Assembly: GCA_964497245.1 (NCBI GenBank)
Contig: CAZCCC010000030.1
Coordinates: 1 to 17,630, forward strand
Source of the DNA: CAZCCC01 sp964497245
GTDB taxonomy: Bacteria > Patescibacteriota > Patescibacteriia > Buchananbacterales > UBA6539
Length of the DNA: 17,630 bases
Reading direction: 5' to 3'
The notes below the pieces were generated by a model that was given only the letters and a program-made list of their open reading frames with translations, had not been told where the DNA came from and did no database searches. Shown here one piece after another: positions 1 through 7,137 of the stretch (positions are counted from its first letter, which is position 1; the number at the start of each line of letters is the position of its first letter). Made by a program: the position numbers and the translations under genes.

Positions 1-1059
1 GATATTTGTTGCTGGACCTGATTCAGAAGCCTTGGCAACATCTTGAGCCGGCTTATTTTTATCGGAGGTATAATATTCAGTCGCCAAACCAATTATAATC
101 CCTGAAACTAGTCCTGTTAAAAGCGCCCAATAAACTCCAATCTGACCAATTGTATAATAAATTGCAGGGAAAGAAATAATTGCGGTTATTGCCGCAGCCG
201 ACCAAATTCCAATATTTAATATTGAATGGACCTTGTCTAATTTTATAGTCTTAACAATAAAGTTTCCCAAAATAGCTGAAACGATTCCAATAGCGGCTAA
301 AAGCAAAGGCAATACAACAGCCTTGCTGCCAAAAGTGGCAACTCCGATTGCGCCCAAAGCCATGGCAGCGATTATAGAATCAACGTAACTTTCAAAAAGA
401 TCAGCTCCCATACCGGCGACATCTCCGACATTGTCTCCGACATTGTCAGCAATCGTTGCTGGATTTCTTGGATCATCTTCGGGAATCCCGGCTTCAACTT
501 TACCAACCAAATCCGCGCCAACATCAGCAGCCTTGGTATAAATTCCGCCACCGACTCTGGCAAAAAGAGCAACAGAAGAAGCACCAAAACCGAAGCTGTA
601 AATAATCTGAGGATCACGAAAAATAAAATAAAAAAAGCTTACCCCTAAAAGGCCCAGTCCAACCACTGAAAGACCCATAACGCTGCCTGAAGAAAAAGCC
701 AAAATTAATCCTTTGTAAAGGCTGTTTTTAGCCGCCTCAGCTGTGCGGACATTTGCCAAAGTGGCAATCCTCATTCCAATATTACCTGCTGCAATTGAAA
801 ATAAAGCACCGGCAATAAAGCAGGATGCTTCTTTCCAACCCAAAAATGCAACAATCAGAACTGCAACAACGACAATAAAAATTCCTAAAATTTTATACTC
901 TTTGTGTAAGAATGCCATTGCTCCAGAATGGATATGGTCGGATATTTCTTTGGCTTTTTGATCAACCACCTCCAGCTTTTTTATATTAAAAGCTAAAAAA
1001 GCAGCAAAGGCTAATCCCAAAAGCGCAACTATACCGGCCCAAATTTCAATTTGCTCCAT
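1..1059 (-). CDS. hppA: Membrane-bound ion-pumping pyrophosphatase, N-terminal part (cut by the window edge)
   Basis: Hydrolyses PPi at the membrane and pumps H+ or Na+. The frame is open for 353 codons from ATG at 1059 to the left edge; the family is usually 650-750 residues, so about half is present. Several hydrophobic helices are seen. Residues about 170-225 hold the family signature: GGGIYTKAADVGADLVGK, then EDDPRNPATIADNVGDNVGD and the ADLFES stretch, which supply the Asp and Lys ligands for Mg-PPi. The residue that separates K+-dependent from K+-independent enzymes lies further on and is missing, so the subclass cannot be set. It starts 20 bp after the nusA stop on the same strand and probably shares its transcript. 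No Shine-Dalgarno sequence is seen. The family call is very secure. Confidence 0.95.
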   Translation of the reverse strand, partial: MEQIEIWAGIVALLGLAFAAFLAFNIKKLEVVDQKAKEISDHIHSGAMAFLHKEYKILGIFIVVVAVLIVAFLGWKEASCFIAGALFSIAAGNIGMRIATLANVRTAEAAKNSLYKGLILAFSSGSVMGLSVVGLGLLGVSFFYFIFRDPQIIYSFGFGASSVALFARVGGGIYTKAADVGADLVGKVEAGIPEDDPRNPATIADNVGDNVGDVAGMGADLFESYVDSIIAAMALGAIGVATFGSKAVVLPLLLAAIGIVSAILGNFIVKTIKLDKVHSILNIGIWSAAAITAIISFPAIYYTIGQIGVYWALLTGLVSGIIIGLATEYYTSDKNKPAQDVAKASESGPATNI

Positions 1060-1079
1060 AGAATTTTTTTAATTATTAA

Positions 1080-2441
1080 TTATTCTTTAGATTTTTTGAC
1101 AGATTTTTTCTTTTCTTTTTTTTCTTCCTTTACTTTTTCAACTGATTCTTTTTTTGCTGATTTCTTTTCCTGAGTTTCTTTTAGCTCTTTTTCTTTTTCT
1201 TCTGAATCATTATCTGACTCTTCTTTATTTATTTCAGAATCTGAATCTTCTTGATTTTCATCACCTTCCTCTATTTTACCAGCTTTTGAAGATATATCAA
1301 TTTTCCAACCGGTGAGTTTGGCGGCCAGCCTGACATTTTGGCCGGCGCGTCCGATTGCTAAAGACAACTGATCTTCTGCAACCCTGGCTATGGCTTTTTT
1401 TAATTCCTGATTTATTTCAATATCCAAAATTTTTGCCGGACTCAGAGCATTACTTATATATTCAACCGGATCATCGCTGTATTTTACAATATCAACTTTT
1501 TCTCCCTTAAGCTCGGAAATTATTGTTTGTATTCTCGCCCCTCTCTGTCCGATACAGGAACCGATCGGATCAATATTTTTTTGATCTGTCCAAACAGCGA
1601 TCTTTGATCTTGAACCGGCTTCCCTGGCAACTGATTTTATTTCAACTACACCACTTAAGATTTCCGGTATTTCCAACAAAAATAATTTTCTAATTATTTC
1701 AGGATGAGCACGAGAAACAATTACCTCCGGACCTTTTGTAGTGGTATTGGCTGAAACGATATAAAATTTAAAATGTGAACCTGGAACGTAATTTTCATTT
1801 TTGATCTGCTCTTCAGGAGGAAGTAAAGCGGTTAATCTTCCCAAATCAACCAAAACTAAACTTCCTTCCTTTCTTTGAATCGTTCCAACAATGACTTCCC
1901 CTTCCTGTTTTTTAAATTCCTCATAAAGGGTTTCTCTTTCCGTCTCCCTGAGCTTTTGAATAATAACTTGCTTGGCAGTTTGGGCCGCCATCCGACCAAA
2001 ATCACCGGGAATCTCCAATTCGGTTTTAATTATGTCTCCAATTTTATAGCTTTTTTTTAATGCCTTTGCCTCATTAATTTGAATTTGGGTTTTTGGATTA
2101 AAACGCCTGACTTCTTCTTCGGGTTCAACGTTTTTGTCTTTGTCTTCTTCTTTTCTTACAGCCAGCTTTTCAGTTTTTTTAATTTCCTCTTTTTCTTCAC
2201 CAGCCTCAATCTCTGCAATTTCTTCTTCCGGCATATCCTCAACAACTTCTTTAACGTCAAAAACTCTGGATTTTCCGGTTTCCAGATCAAATTCAACTTT
2301 GACATTTTGATTTTTTTCGCCAAAATCTTTACGATAAGCCGCTGCCAAAGCCGCTTCAATAGTTTCAATTACCGATAATAAAGGAATCCCTTTTTCATCA
2401 CATATTTGTTTTACTGCTTCAGCAATTGATAATTTGTCCAT
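1080..2441 (-). CDS. nusA: Transcription termination/antitermination factor NusA
   Basis: RNA polymerase-binding factor that modulates pausing, termination and antitermination. At 453 aa the domains run in order: N-terminal RNAP-binding domain (about 1-150), S1 (about 181-245), KH1 (about 246-315, with IGSCIGQRGARIQTI) and KH2 (about 330-385, with LAIGRAGQNVRLAAKLTG). Two features stand out: a highly charged Glu/Lys insert at about 65-115 inside the N-terminal domain, and a low-complexity tail from 386 to 453, first acidic and then Lys-rich. Both resemble CPR NusA proteins as I remember them. In many bacteria nusA sits in a rimP-nusA-infB operon; here it has its own promoter and is followed by hppA. 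The start is ATG at 2441, with no Shine-Dalgarno sequence. Confidence 0.96.
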   Translation of the reverse strand: MDKLSIAEAVKQICDEKGIPLLSVIETIEAALAAAYRKDFGEKNQNVKVEFDLETGKSRVFDVKEVVEDMPEEEIAEIEAGEEKEEIKKTEKLAVRKEEDKDKNVEPEEEVRRFNPKTQIQINEAKALKKSYKIGDIIKTELEIPGDFGRMAAQTAKQVIIQKLRETERETLYEEFKKQEGEVIVGTIQRKEGSLVLVDLGRLTALLPPEEQIKNENYVPGSHFKFYIVSANTTTKGPEVIVSRAHPEIIRKLFLLEIPEILSGVVEIKSVAREAGSRSKIAVWTDQKNIDPIGSCIGQRGARIQTIISELKGEKVDIVKYSDDPVEYISNALSPAKILDIEINQELKKAIARVAEDQLSLAIGRAGQNVRLAAKLTGWKIDISSKAGKIEEGDENQEDSDSEINKEESDNDSEEKEKELKETQEKKSAKKESVEKVKEEKKEKKKSVKKSKE

Positions 2442-2543
2442 ATTTTTATAGTTAATAATTAATTGGCGCTATATTTATTTTACTTATTACTTATATAGAC
2501 TTAATCTTTATTTCTACTTATTACTTTTTGACTTAATAAAAGT

Positions 2544-2560
2544 GGCCGCCAGTGGCGACC
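2544..2560 (-). promoter_or_regulatory. GC-rich hairpin in the nusA leader
   Basis: In the minus-strand RNA, GGUCGCC and GGCGGCC pair as 7 bp (one G-U) around a 3-nt loop, about 20-35 nt after the predicted transcription start. The pairing is better in this strand than in the other, where the G-U becomes a C-A mismatch. A short T-rich stretch follows (ACTTTTATT), so it could be a weak pause or terminator site or an RNA-stability element. The rest of the leader is AT-rich and carries the 11-mer ACTTATTACTT twice (near 2480 and 2516). The function is inferred. Confidence 0.4.
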
Positions 2561-2587
2561 AGATACAGGATAATCAGAAGTATTTTA

Positions 2588-2616
2588 AGTATAAAGCAAA
2601 TGCAAATTTTTGTCAA
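2588..2616 (-). promoter_or_regulatory. Sigma-70-type promoter of nusA
   Basis: On the minus strand, TTGACA (2616-2611), a 17-nt spacer, then TATACT (2593-2588). The predicted start of transcription is near 2581, which gives a leader of about 140 nt before the nusA ATG. It is the closest match to consensus in the window. Confidence 0.75.
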
Positions 2617-2719
2617 GGCAAAAAAATATTTTTCGTTCCCATAAAATAGATAGTCTTTCCTCTATAATTATAAATTTTTTAAAAAGTGAAAGAGGAATTA
2701 AGAAGGTACTTGTCCGCTT

Positions 2720-2738
2720 TTGGCGAGGAGCCAATAAA
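2720..2738 (-). repeat. Short palindrome after csaA, possible remnant of the intergenic repeat family
   Basis: TTGGC and GCCAA pair around a 5-nt loop directly after the csaA stop. Read on the minus strand, ATTGGCTCCTCG shares its core TTGGCTCCTCG with the internal box of the element at 7138-7284, and it is preceded by the TTTTATTGGC that starts those elements. No U-tract follows, so it is not a convincing terminator. Its relation to the family is tentative. Confidence 0.3.
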
Positions 2739-2744
2739 ATATAT

Positions 2745-3083
2745 TTATCCGAGTTTACTTCCGTTAGGTACATCTTTATCTGGTACGGCCAAAACCACAG
2801 ACCCATCTTCTCTATAGAATCCTGAACACAAAAATTCCGAAACAAAAGGACCAATTTGCTTGGGAGGAAAATTAACTACTCCAATAATTTTTTTATTTAG
2901 CAATTCTTCTTTTGAATATAAATCAGTAATCCTCACACTTGATTTTTTTATGCCAATTTCTTGGCCAAAATCAACCTTAATTTTATAAGCAGAAATTTTT
3001 GCTTCTAAAAAATCTTGCACTTCAACTATAGTCCCTACGCGTAATTCCACCTTTTCAAAATCATTCCAAATTATTTGTTCCAT
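2745..3083 (-). CDS. csaA: CsaA-type tRNA-binding-domain protein (putative export chaperone)
   Basis: A free-standing EMAP/Trbp111-like OB-fold protein of 112 aa; Bacillus CsaA is about 110 aa and acts as a dimeric chaperone linked to protein export. Family-typical segments include DFEKVELRVGTIVEV near the N terminus, VDFGQEIGIKKSSVRIT in the middle, the conserved GVVNFPPKQIGPFVSEFL, and the closing PNGSKLG. The length and the termini match the free CsaA form, not the C-terminal domain of MetG or PheT. ATG at 3083 is the natural start, with no Shine-Dalgarno sequence. The gene upstream on the same strand ends 48 bp before it, so co-transcription is possible. The domain is certain; the chaperone role is by family analogy. 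Confidence 0.88.
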   Translation of the reverse strand: MEQIIWNDFEKVELRVGTIVEVQDFLEAKISAYKIKVDFGQEIGIKKSSVRITDLYSKEELLNKKIIGVVNFPPKQIGPFVSEFLCSGFYREDGSVVLAVPDKDVPNGSKLG

Positions 3084-3131
3084 AGTATTTAAAAAGATAA
3101 TTTATTTACTTAATTATTTTTTAATAATTTA

Positions 3132-3551
3132 TTATATTACCACCTCATTGTTTTTGATATATTTTTTGCTTATTACATAATAAACAAAAATAGCAATTAT
3201 AAAAAATAATAAATCACTAATTAAATCTATACTTATTTCCTGTTGTGACCAAATCCACAATTTATATACGAAGGTAATAGCCACAAAATAAATAGTCGCG
3301 AGTTTTACTATTTTTTTATTATCTCTAATAATGTATGTTTTTTCTATATACCTCCCAGAATATATAATTCCCAACCAAATGCTAGGAATCCATAATATTG
3401 CCATGACGGTTTCCCACAATGCTGAATTTTCTTCGCCTAACAATAAAATTAGAGGAAGTCCTATGATTAGTCCAATAATAAATGGAATTGCAAATCCTGC
3501 TGTTGCCCAATGGGTTGCGGCGATATACCAATCTTTTGATTGTTTTTTCAT
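3132..3551 (-). CDS. Orphan membrane protein with four predicted helices
   Basis: I do not recognise this 139-aa protein. It begins with a short basic-polar stretch, then has hydrophobic segments at about 10-38, 46-65, 80-100 and 108-128, and ends in a Lys-rich tail (SKKYIKNN). This layout fits a small four-helix inner-membrane protein with no visible catalytic motif. ATG at 3551 has no Shine-Dalgarno sequence; a TATAAT hexamer lies 27 bp upstream (3583-3578) but no clear -35 box. The gene is as AT-rich as its neighbours. csaA follows it on the same strand. Confidence 0.72.
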   Translation of the reverse strand: MKKQSKDWYIAATHWATAGFAIPFIIGLIIGLPLILLLGEENSALWETVMAILWIPSIWLGIIYSGRYIEKTYIIRDNKKIVKLATIYFVAITFVYKLWIWSQQEISIDLISDLLFFIIAIFVYYVISKKYIKNNEVVI

Positions 3552-3676
3552 AATTTTGTTTGTTTAATACTAATTAAATTATATTAGATTGAGTGTATTA
3601 ATAAATAAGAGTAGGTTGCTAAATAATTCTAAAAAATAAGAAAAAAATTTCTAATTATTTCATATAACATTACCGG

Positions 3677-3690
3677 TCTATCCGGATAGA
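3677..3690. repeat. 14-bp perfect palindrome downstream of an orphan gene
   Basis: TCTATCCGGATAGA is its own reverse complement and has no spacer, so it would suit a dimeric DNA-binding protein better than an RNA hairpin. It sits 14 bp after the stop of the 3705-4256 gene. No poly-T run follows on either strand, so it is not a terminator. Confidence 0.45.
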
Positions 3691-3704
3691 TCGTATTATA
3701 AAAA

Positions 3705-4256
3705 TTATTTAGGTAACCCTGAAAAGGTTGACGATAAATCAAGAAATTGCTGTCTATTACTAGGGTCTAGTTTTAATTTTTTTACTTCTACAACAAAATT
3801 TATAACTTCTGATTTCACATTATCATTAGATATAGTGTCTGGATAATTTGTGAAGAACCACATTCGATAACTCATTATATAAGGGGTTAGTTCAGAAGTT
3901 AAAATTTGATACATTGAGCAAGAATCAATAAGTAGAATTTCGGTATGCAGTGGCACAAATTTTAATATTTCTTCAGCATCTCGGTCAGCATGTTTTATAA
4001 AATTATCAGGTTTATTAATCGTATCTATGTATTTTTTACGGAATTCAGGTTTAACAAACCCTAAAACTTTATCCTTTGCCCACGAATTTTTGCCTCGCTT
4101 TTTAGAAAGATCCCTTAGTAATGTATGTGATGAAGCTGCTAAAGAATGGATTGCTACGATATCAGAATTACTTAAAAATAGTCTAATCGCAATTTCAAGT
4201 TGTCTTTTTGCGGCATCAAGTTTTGATAGATGAATAAATTCTTGTTTTGATCCCAT
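3705..4256 (-). CDS. Orphan helical protein, HEPN-like in appearance
   Basis: A 183-aa soluble protein with no signal peptide or membrane segment. The N terminus (LSKLDAAKRQLEIAIRLF, then SDIVAIHSLAASSHTLLRDL) looks like a pair of amphipathic helices. The middle holds KPDNFIKHADRDAEEIL. This pattern resembles a group of uncharacterised bacterial proteins with HEPN-like folds that I recall, but the RX4-6H ribonuclease motif of active HEPN toxins is not evident, so nuclease activity is not claimed. ATG at 4256 is preceded by a leader with a TCTAGA-centred dyad that also occurs before the gene at 6543. No partner toxin or antitoxin gene is adjacent. Confidence 0.62.
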   Translation of the reverse strand: MGSKQEFIHLSKLDAAKRQLEIAIRLFLSNSDIVAIHSLAASSHTLLRDLSKKRGKNSWAKDKVLGFVKPEFRKKYIDTINKPDNFIKHADRDAEEILKFVPLHTEILLIDSCSMYQILTSELTPYIMSYRMWFFTNYPDTISNDNVKSEVINFVVEVKKLKLDPSNRQQFLDLSSTFSGLPK

Positions 4257-4286
4257 TTGTATTAATAGTTTTTATTATTTCCAACA

Positions 4287-4306
4287 ACTTCGTCTAGATG
4301 AAGTTA
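4287..4306. promoter_or_regulatory. TCTAGA-centred dyad in a leader, shared with 6580-6600
   Basis: AACTTCGTCTAGATGAAGTT is a 20-bp palindrome with one mismatched pair, ending 31 bp before the start of the 3705-4256 gene. About 55 bp around it align on the minus strand with the leader of the 6069-6543 gene. Common points are an A7-8 run, ATCTAGACG and GAGTTG or AAGTTG. It could be an operator or a short hairpin in the 5' UTR. Confidence 0.4.
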
Positions 4307-4393
4307 ATAATTTTTTTATGATATAATTTAACAAAGTTCATTAAAAAATATTATTAATCTGAATGAGCGCGCTTAATAAAGCAATTAGCAGTC

Positions 4394-4681
4394 TTATCCT
4401 TGAAAAAGAACCAGGGCATCCCTTGCCCGTTCATTTAATACTTTTTTTAATGCATCCGAAAATCTTAAATCTCTGTCTCTAATTTCTTTTATCATTTGAC
4501 TTCTAATCATCAACACGGCTTTTTCTTGATCAGTAACCAATAATCTTTTGAATTCTTCGTTATTTTCAAGTGCCGCCGCCGCAGCACTTATAATATTGTC
4601 CGGATCAATTTCAACAGTTTCACCATTTTGGTTTTCTGTTGTAATGAAATTTATTTGTTTATTTTCTAAAGATTCTCTCAT
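4394..4681 (-). CDS. Small orphan helical protein
   Basis: A 95-aa protein from ATG at 4681; an in-frame TTG at 4696 would add five residues (MINKL). Neither start has a Shine-Dalgarno sequence, so ATG is preferred. The sequence is polar and likely helical: an Asp/Glu-rich middle (ETVEIDPDNIISAAAAALEN), then EEFKRLLVTDQEKAVLMI and a basic-acidic C-terminal helix ending ARDALVLFQG. No known family is recognised. The left copy of the 226-bp repeat begins 57 bp upstream and brings a promoter (TTGATA at 4772-4767, TTATAC at 4748-4743) that points at this gene, so its present promoter may be borrowed. Confidence 0.6.
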   Translation of the reverse strand: MRESLENKQINFITTENQNGETVEIDPDNIISAAAAALENNEEFKRLLVTDQEKAVLMIRSQMIKEIRDRDLRFSDALKKVLNERARDALVLFQG

Positions 4682-4737
4682 AAGTTTGTTGATCAAAAAT
4701 ACTTTATTATTAGGGTTCTTTTTAAATTGGGGCTGAC

Positions 4738-4963
4738 TTTTTGTATAAAATAAGCCGATATTAACTTATCAATGTATGAAATATAACCTAATTATATCCT
4801 ATCAAATAATTAAGGAAAATACTATTTTTATAATCCTAAAATCAATATTCAACAAATATTTTCAAAAAAATCTATCCTTGCAGAATTATTTTCCTTTTCA
4901 ATAATTATTCCTATAATATCAATTTGCCATTCAGGCCTGATATTATTTTGTTGAAGATATTTT
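4738..4963. repeat. 226-bp direct repeat, left copy
   Basis: Identical base for base to 6608-6833 (offset 1870). It holds the last 115 bp of yraN followed by 111 bp of its downstream region, including a promoter. The right copy is continuous with an intact yraN, so this left copy is the duplicated one. Homology stops abruptly at both ends. Confidence 0.97.
4849..4963 (-). pseudogene. Detached 3' fragment of yraN
   Basis: The yraN reading frame for the last 37 residues and its TGA stop are present without the N-terminal two thirds, as part of the left 226-bp repeat. The catalytic motifs are absent, so it cannot be functional as YraN. Its right end is fused to the vanW gene, which reads into it in a different frame and stops at 4943. 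Confidence 0.85.
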
Positions 4964-5875
4964 ATCATTATTTGAAATTTTTATTTCCCTACTCGTAAAA
5001 TCCAAAATTTTAAAATTATTTTTTTGCAGATACTCATCCGTCACTTCATAAAGTACTGGAGAAAAATTGGTTGTAATTTTTTCGATTTTTTCTACTTTTC
5101 CATCAATTTTAGTTTCTCTGTAGATTTCATTATAGCGAAAATATTTTTTGCCTCTTTTAACGAAAAAATGATTTTTTTCAAAAATATGAAATTTCTGTGA
5201 TATGGGGCGAGGAGATAGTATTTGACCTTTTAAATGATTATCTGTAAGCCATATTTTTAGTTGAAGCGGATATGCTGATATGTTTTTTACTTTTAGATCA
5301 ATGAAGTTATATAAGATTGTCGCACCTCCGCCAAACGGCAAAGTTCTGCCAAAATCTGGAAAAACGTCCATTGAGTGACGATATCTTTCTACTGATTCAA
5401 TCGGGGCATGCAAAAATATCCAATAAAGAAAATTAGATAATTGGCAAAGCCCGCCACCGATTCCTTCTATAACTTTTCCGTTTGACAGTAGCATCCCATC
5501 AACATACCCATTTTCACATTTTGGCCTGCCTATAATACTCCAAAGCGAAAAAACATGATTTGGTTGTATGACTACGCCATTTAATCGTTTAATAGCTTGT
5601 TTAAGATTGATGATCTTTTGTTCTTGTAGCTTTGGATTGCTATCTCCAAGCCTGCGTCTTAAAATTGATTGATGTCTGGCTATAATACAGCCGAAAAAAT
5701 AATTTTTTCTTTCAAATTTAATCCTAAAATCGAAAAAATTTTGTATATCTCTTGTAATATAACGCAAAAAAATAATTGGCTTTTTTAGAAATGGGTATTT
5801 TCTGGAAAGAGCAATTCTTTTTGGATTTTCGTAATTGTATATACACTTAGCAATTACTTCTTCTATTTTCATCAT
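4943..5875 (-). CDS. VanW family protein
   Basis: A 310-aa member of the VanW family, named from vanB-type vancomycin-resistance clusters; the biochemical role is not established. The VanW domain covers about 85-230: PNHVFSLWSIIGRP, YVDGMLLSNGKVIEGIGGG, LCQLSNFLYWIFLHAPIESV, ERYRHSMDVFPDFGRTLPFG and a GATILYNFIDL stretch. No signal peptide is visible. The basic N-terminal 60 residues are AT-rich and unlike other proteins I know. The last six or so residues and the stop lie inside the left 226-bp repeat, so the C terminus was made by the junction. No van genes are nearby, so a resistance role should not be assumed. The start is a double ATG at 5875 and 5872. Confidence 0.88.
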   Translation of the reverse strand: MMKIEEVIAKCIYNYENPKRIALSRKYPFLKKPIIFLRYITRDIQNFFDFRIKFERKNYFFGCIIARHQSILRRRLGDSNPKLQEQKIINLKQAIKRLNGVVIQPNHVFSLWSIIGRPKCENGYVDGMLLSNGKVIEGIGGGLCQLSNFLYWIFLHAPIESVERYRHSMDVFPDFGRTLPFGGGATILYNFIDLKVKNISAYPLQLKIWLTDNHLKGQILSPRPISQKFHIFEKNHFFVKRGKKYFRYNEIYRETKIDGKVEKIEKITTNFSPVLYEVTDEYLQKNNFKILDFTSREIKISNNDKISSTK

Positions 5876-6068
5876 AGTTTCTTAATTGTTAGAAAAGAAA
5901 AACATATACTTCAGCTAACATTCTCGGTTTAGACAAAGTTGCGATGTTTCTTGTGTGATACAATTCTACATAGCTTTAACCTAACTAATGTGGCACAAAC
6001 AAATAAGCAATTACACCTAAAACATGCTATATAAAATTGTAATTTATTAATTTTATATTAATATACAA

Positions 6069-6543
6069 TTATTTTTCACCTTTATATATAATTTTTAAAT
6101 ATCCAAATAAAGTTTGTTTGGTTGTTTTAAAAAAAATAATGTTAAGTATTAATGAAATTGGTAGACCAACAATCATCAATTTTATTATAGAATCGTCATT
6201 TCTAGGCAAAATTTGGGAAATTAGGGCTACTGGCAGGAAAACTGATATGATAAATTCAGTTGCCGAGTAAATAGCATCTAAATATTTATTAACTAATTTT
6301 ATCGCAATAATAGAGGTAAAAATAAGTATGGTAAATGGGATAAAACTGTATTTGCTTTTTGGCCCAATTATCGGCCATGACATTAAATGAAAAATATAAA
6401 TGAAAGTAGCAAACATTGCTCCAAAGCAGAAAATTATTATTATCCACGCTAGAATAAAAAAAAATATTTTTACGTCTTAATTCTTTTCCTTCTTTTTTTA
6501 AAGTTTCTATAAAAATTTTTAATTCATTTTTTATTGTATACAT
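6069..6543 (-). pseudogene. Small membrane protein gene split by a frameshift in a 9-A run
   Basis: Two overlapping frames together look like one gene. The first frame starts at ATG 6543 with a basic-amphipathic N terminus (MYTIKNELKIFIETLKKEG, then ELRRKNIFF) and then becomes polar nonsense. The second, whose first internal ATG is at 6416, is open from 6476 and gives FFFILAWIIIIFCFGAMFAT and further hydrophobic helices, ending in YKGEK. Removing one base from the A9 run at 6456-6464 joins them into a 157-aa protein with about four membrane segments. It may be a true pseudogene, a phase-variable or slippage-read gene, or a sequencing error in the homopolymer. The family is not recognised. The promoter lies in the right 226-bp repeat. 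Confidence 0.65.
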
Positions 6544-6607
6544 TTTTTTATATAGGATTAATAAAGTACAATTGCATACAACTCCGTCTAGATAAAATCA
6601 ATGATTT

Positions 6608-6833
6608 TTTTTGTATAAAATAAGCCGATATTAACTTATCAATGTATGAAATATAACCTAATTATATCCTATCAAATAATTAAGGAAAATACTATTTTTA
6701 TAATCCTAAAATCAATATTCAACAAATATTTTCAAAAAAATCTATCCTTGCAGAATTATTTTCCTTTTCAATAATTATTCCTATAATATCAATTTGCCAT
6801 TCAGGCCTGATATTATTTTGTTGAAGATATTTT
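6608..6833. repeat. 226-bp direct repeat, right copy
   Basis: Exact match to 4738-4963. This copy is in its native place: its right half is the end of the intact yraN gene. The two copies enclose the vanW-family gene and the frameshifted membrane gene. Confidence 0.97.
6613..6642 (-). promoter_or_regulatory. Promoter inside the 226-bp repeat
   Basis: On the minus strand, TTGATA (6642-6637), 18 nt, then TTATAC (6618-6613); alternatively 17 nt to TTTATA. It points at the 6069-6543 gene. The identical sequence in the left copy (4743-4772) points at the 4394-4681 gene. Confidence 0.5.
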
Positions 6834-7078
6834 TGCGCAGACTCGGAAATCTTTTCAATCTTTTTTTCATCAACCGCTTCCTCGGGCCAGCCAAATGACT
6901 GACTGGTCCGGGTTTTAACCTCAATAAAATGAATGACTCGGTCTTTTTGGCAAATCAAATCAATTTCACCTTGGCGGGTATAAAAATTTCTAGCCAAAAT
7001 TTTGTAGCCTTTTGCTTTTAGATACTTTGCGCCAATTTCTTCGCCAATTTTTCCAAGTTTTATTTTTTGATCAGACAT
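6719..7078 (-). CDS. yraN: YraN (UPF0102) family putative endonuclease
   Basis: A 119-aa protein of the UPF0102/YraN family, which has a restriction-endonuclease-like fold and is distantly related to Holliday-junction resolvases. The N-terminal GKIGEEIGAKYLKAKGYKIL is typical. The presumed metal site is seen as GEID (37-40) and, about 13 residues on, EVKTR (53-57), followed by the conserved GWPEEAVDEKKIEKI stretch. The cellular role is not well established; it is often linked to rnhB, which lies about 1.3 kb upstream on the same strand. It ends in TGA, showing UGA is a stop here. ATG at 7078 has no Shine-Dalgarno sequence. Its last 115 bp are duplicated at 4849-4963. Confidence 0.92.
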   Translation of the reverse strand: MSDQKIKLGKIGEEIGAKYLKAKGYKILARNFYTRQGEIDLICQKDRVIHFIEVKTRTSQSFGWPEEAVDEKKIEKISESAQKYLQQNNIRPEWQIDIIGIIIEKENNSARIDFFENIC

Positions 7079-7137
7079 GATGTTTGTATCTAATATCTTA
7101 AATCTTAAATGTAATATCTAATTTTAGATTTATAATA

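Noticed and set aside
2079..2378. Phe-rich 99-codon frame opposite nusA
   Set aside because: It is the complement of the Glu/Lys-rich NusA insert; poly-Phe is the usual artefact.
3132..4700. Orphan genes plus palindromes as an integron cassette array
   Set aside because: The palindromes lack the R/L box structure of attC sites, no integrase is present, and spacing to the ORFs is inconsistent.
4943..5875. Reading the vanW gene as evidence of vancomycin resistance
   Set aside because: No vanA/B ligase, vanH, vanX or two-component genes are present, and VanW-family proteins are widespread outside resistance clusters.
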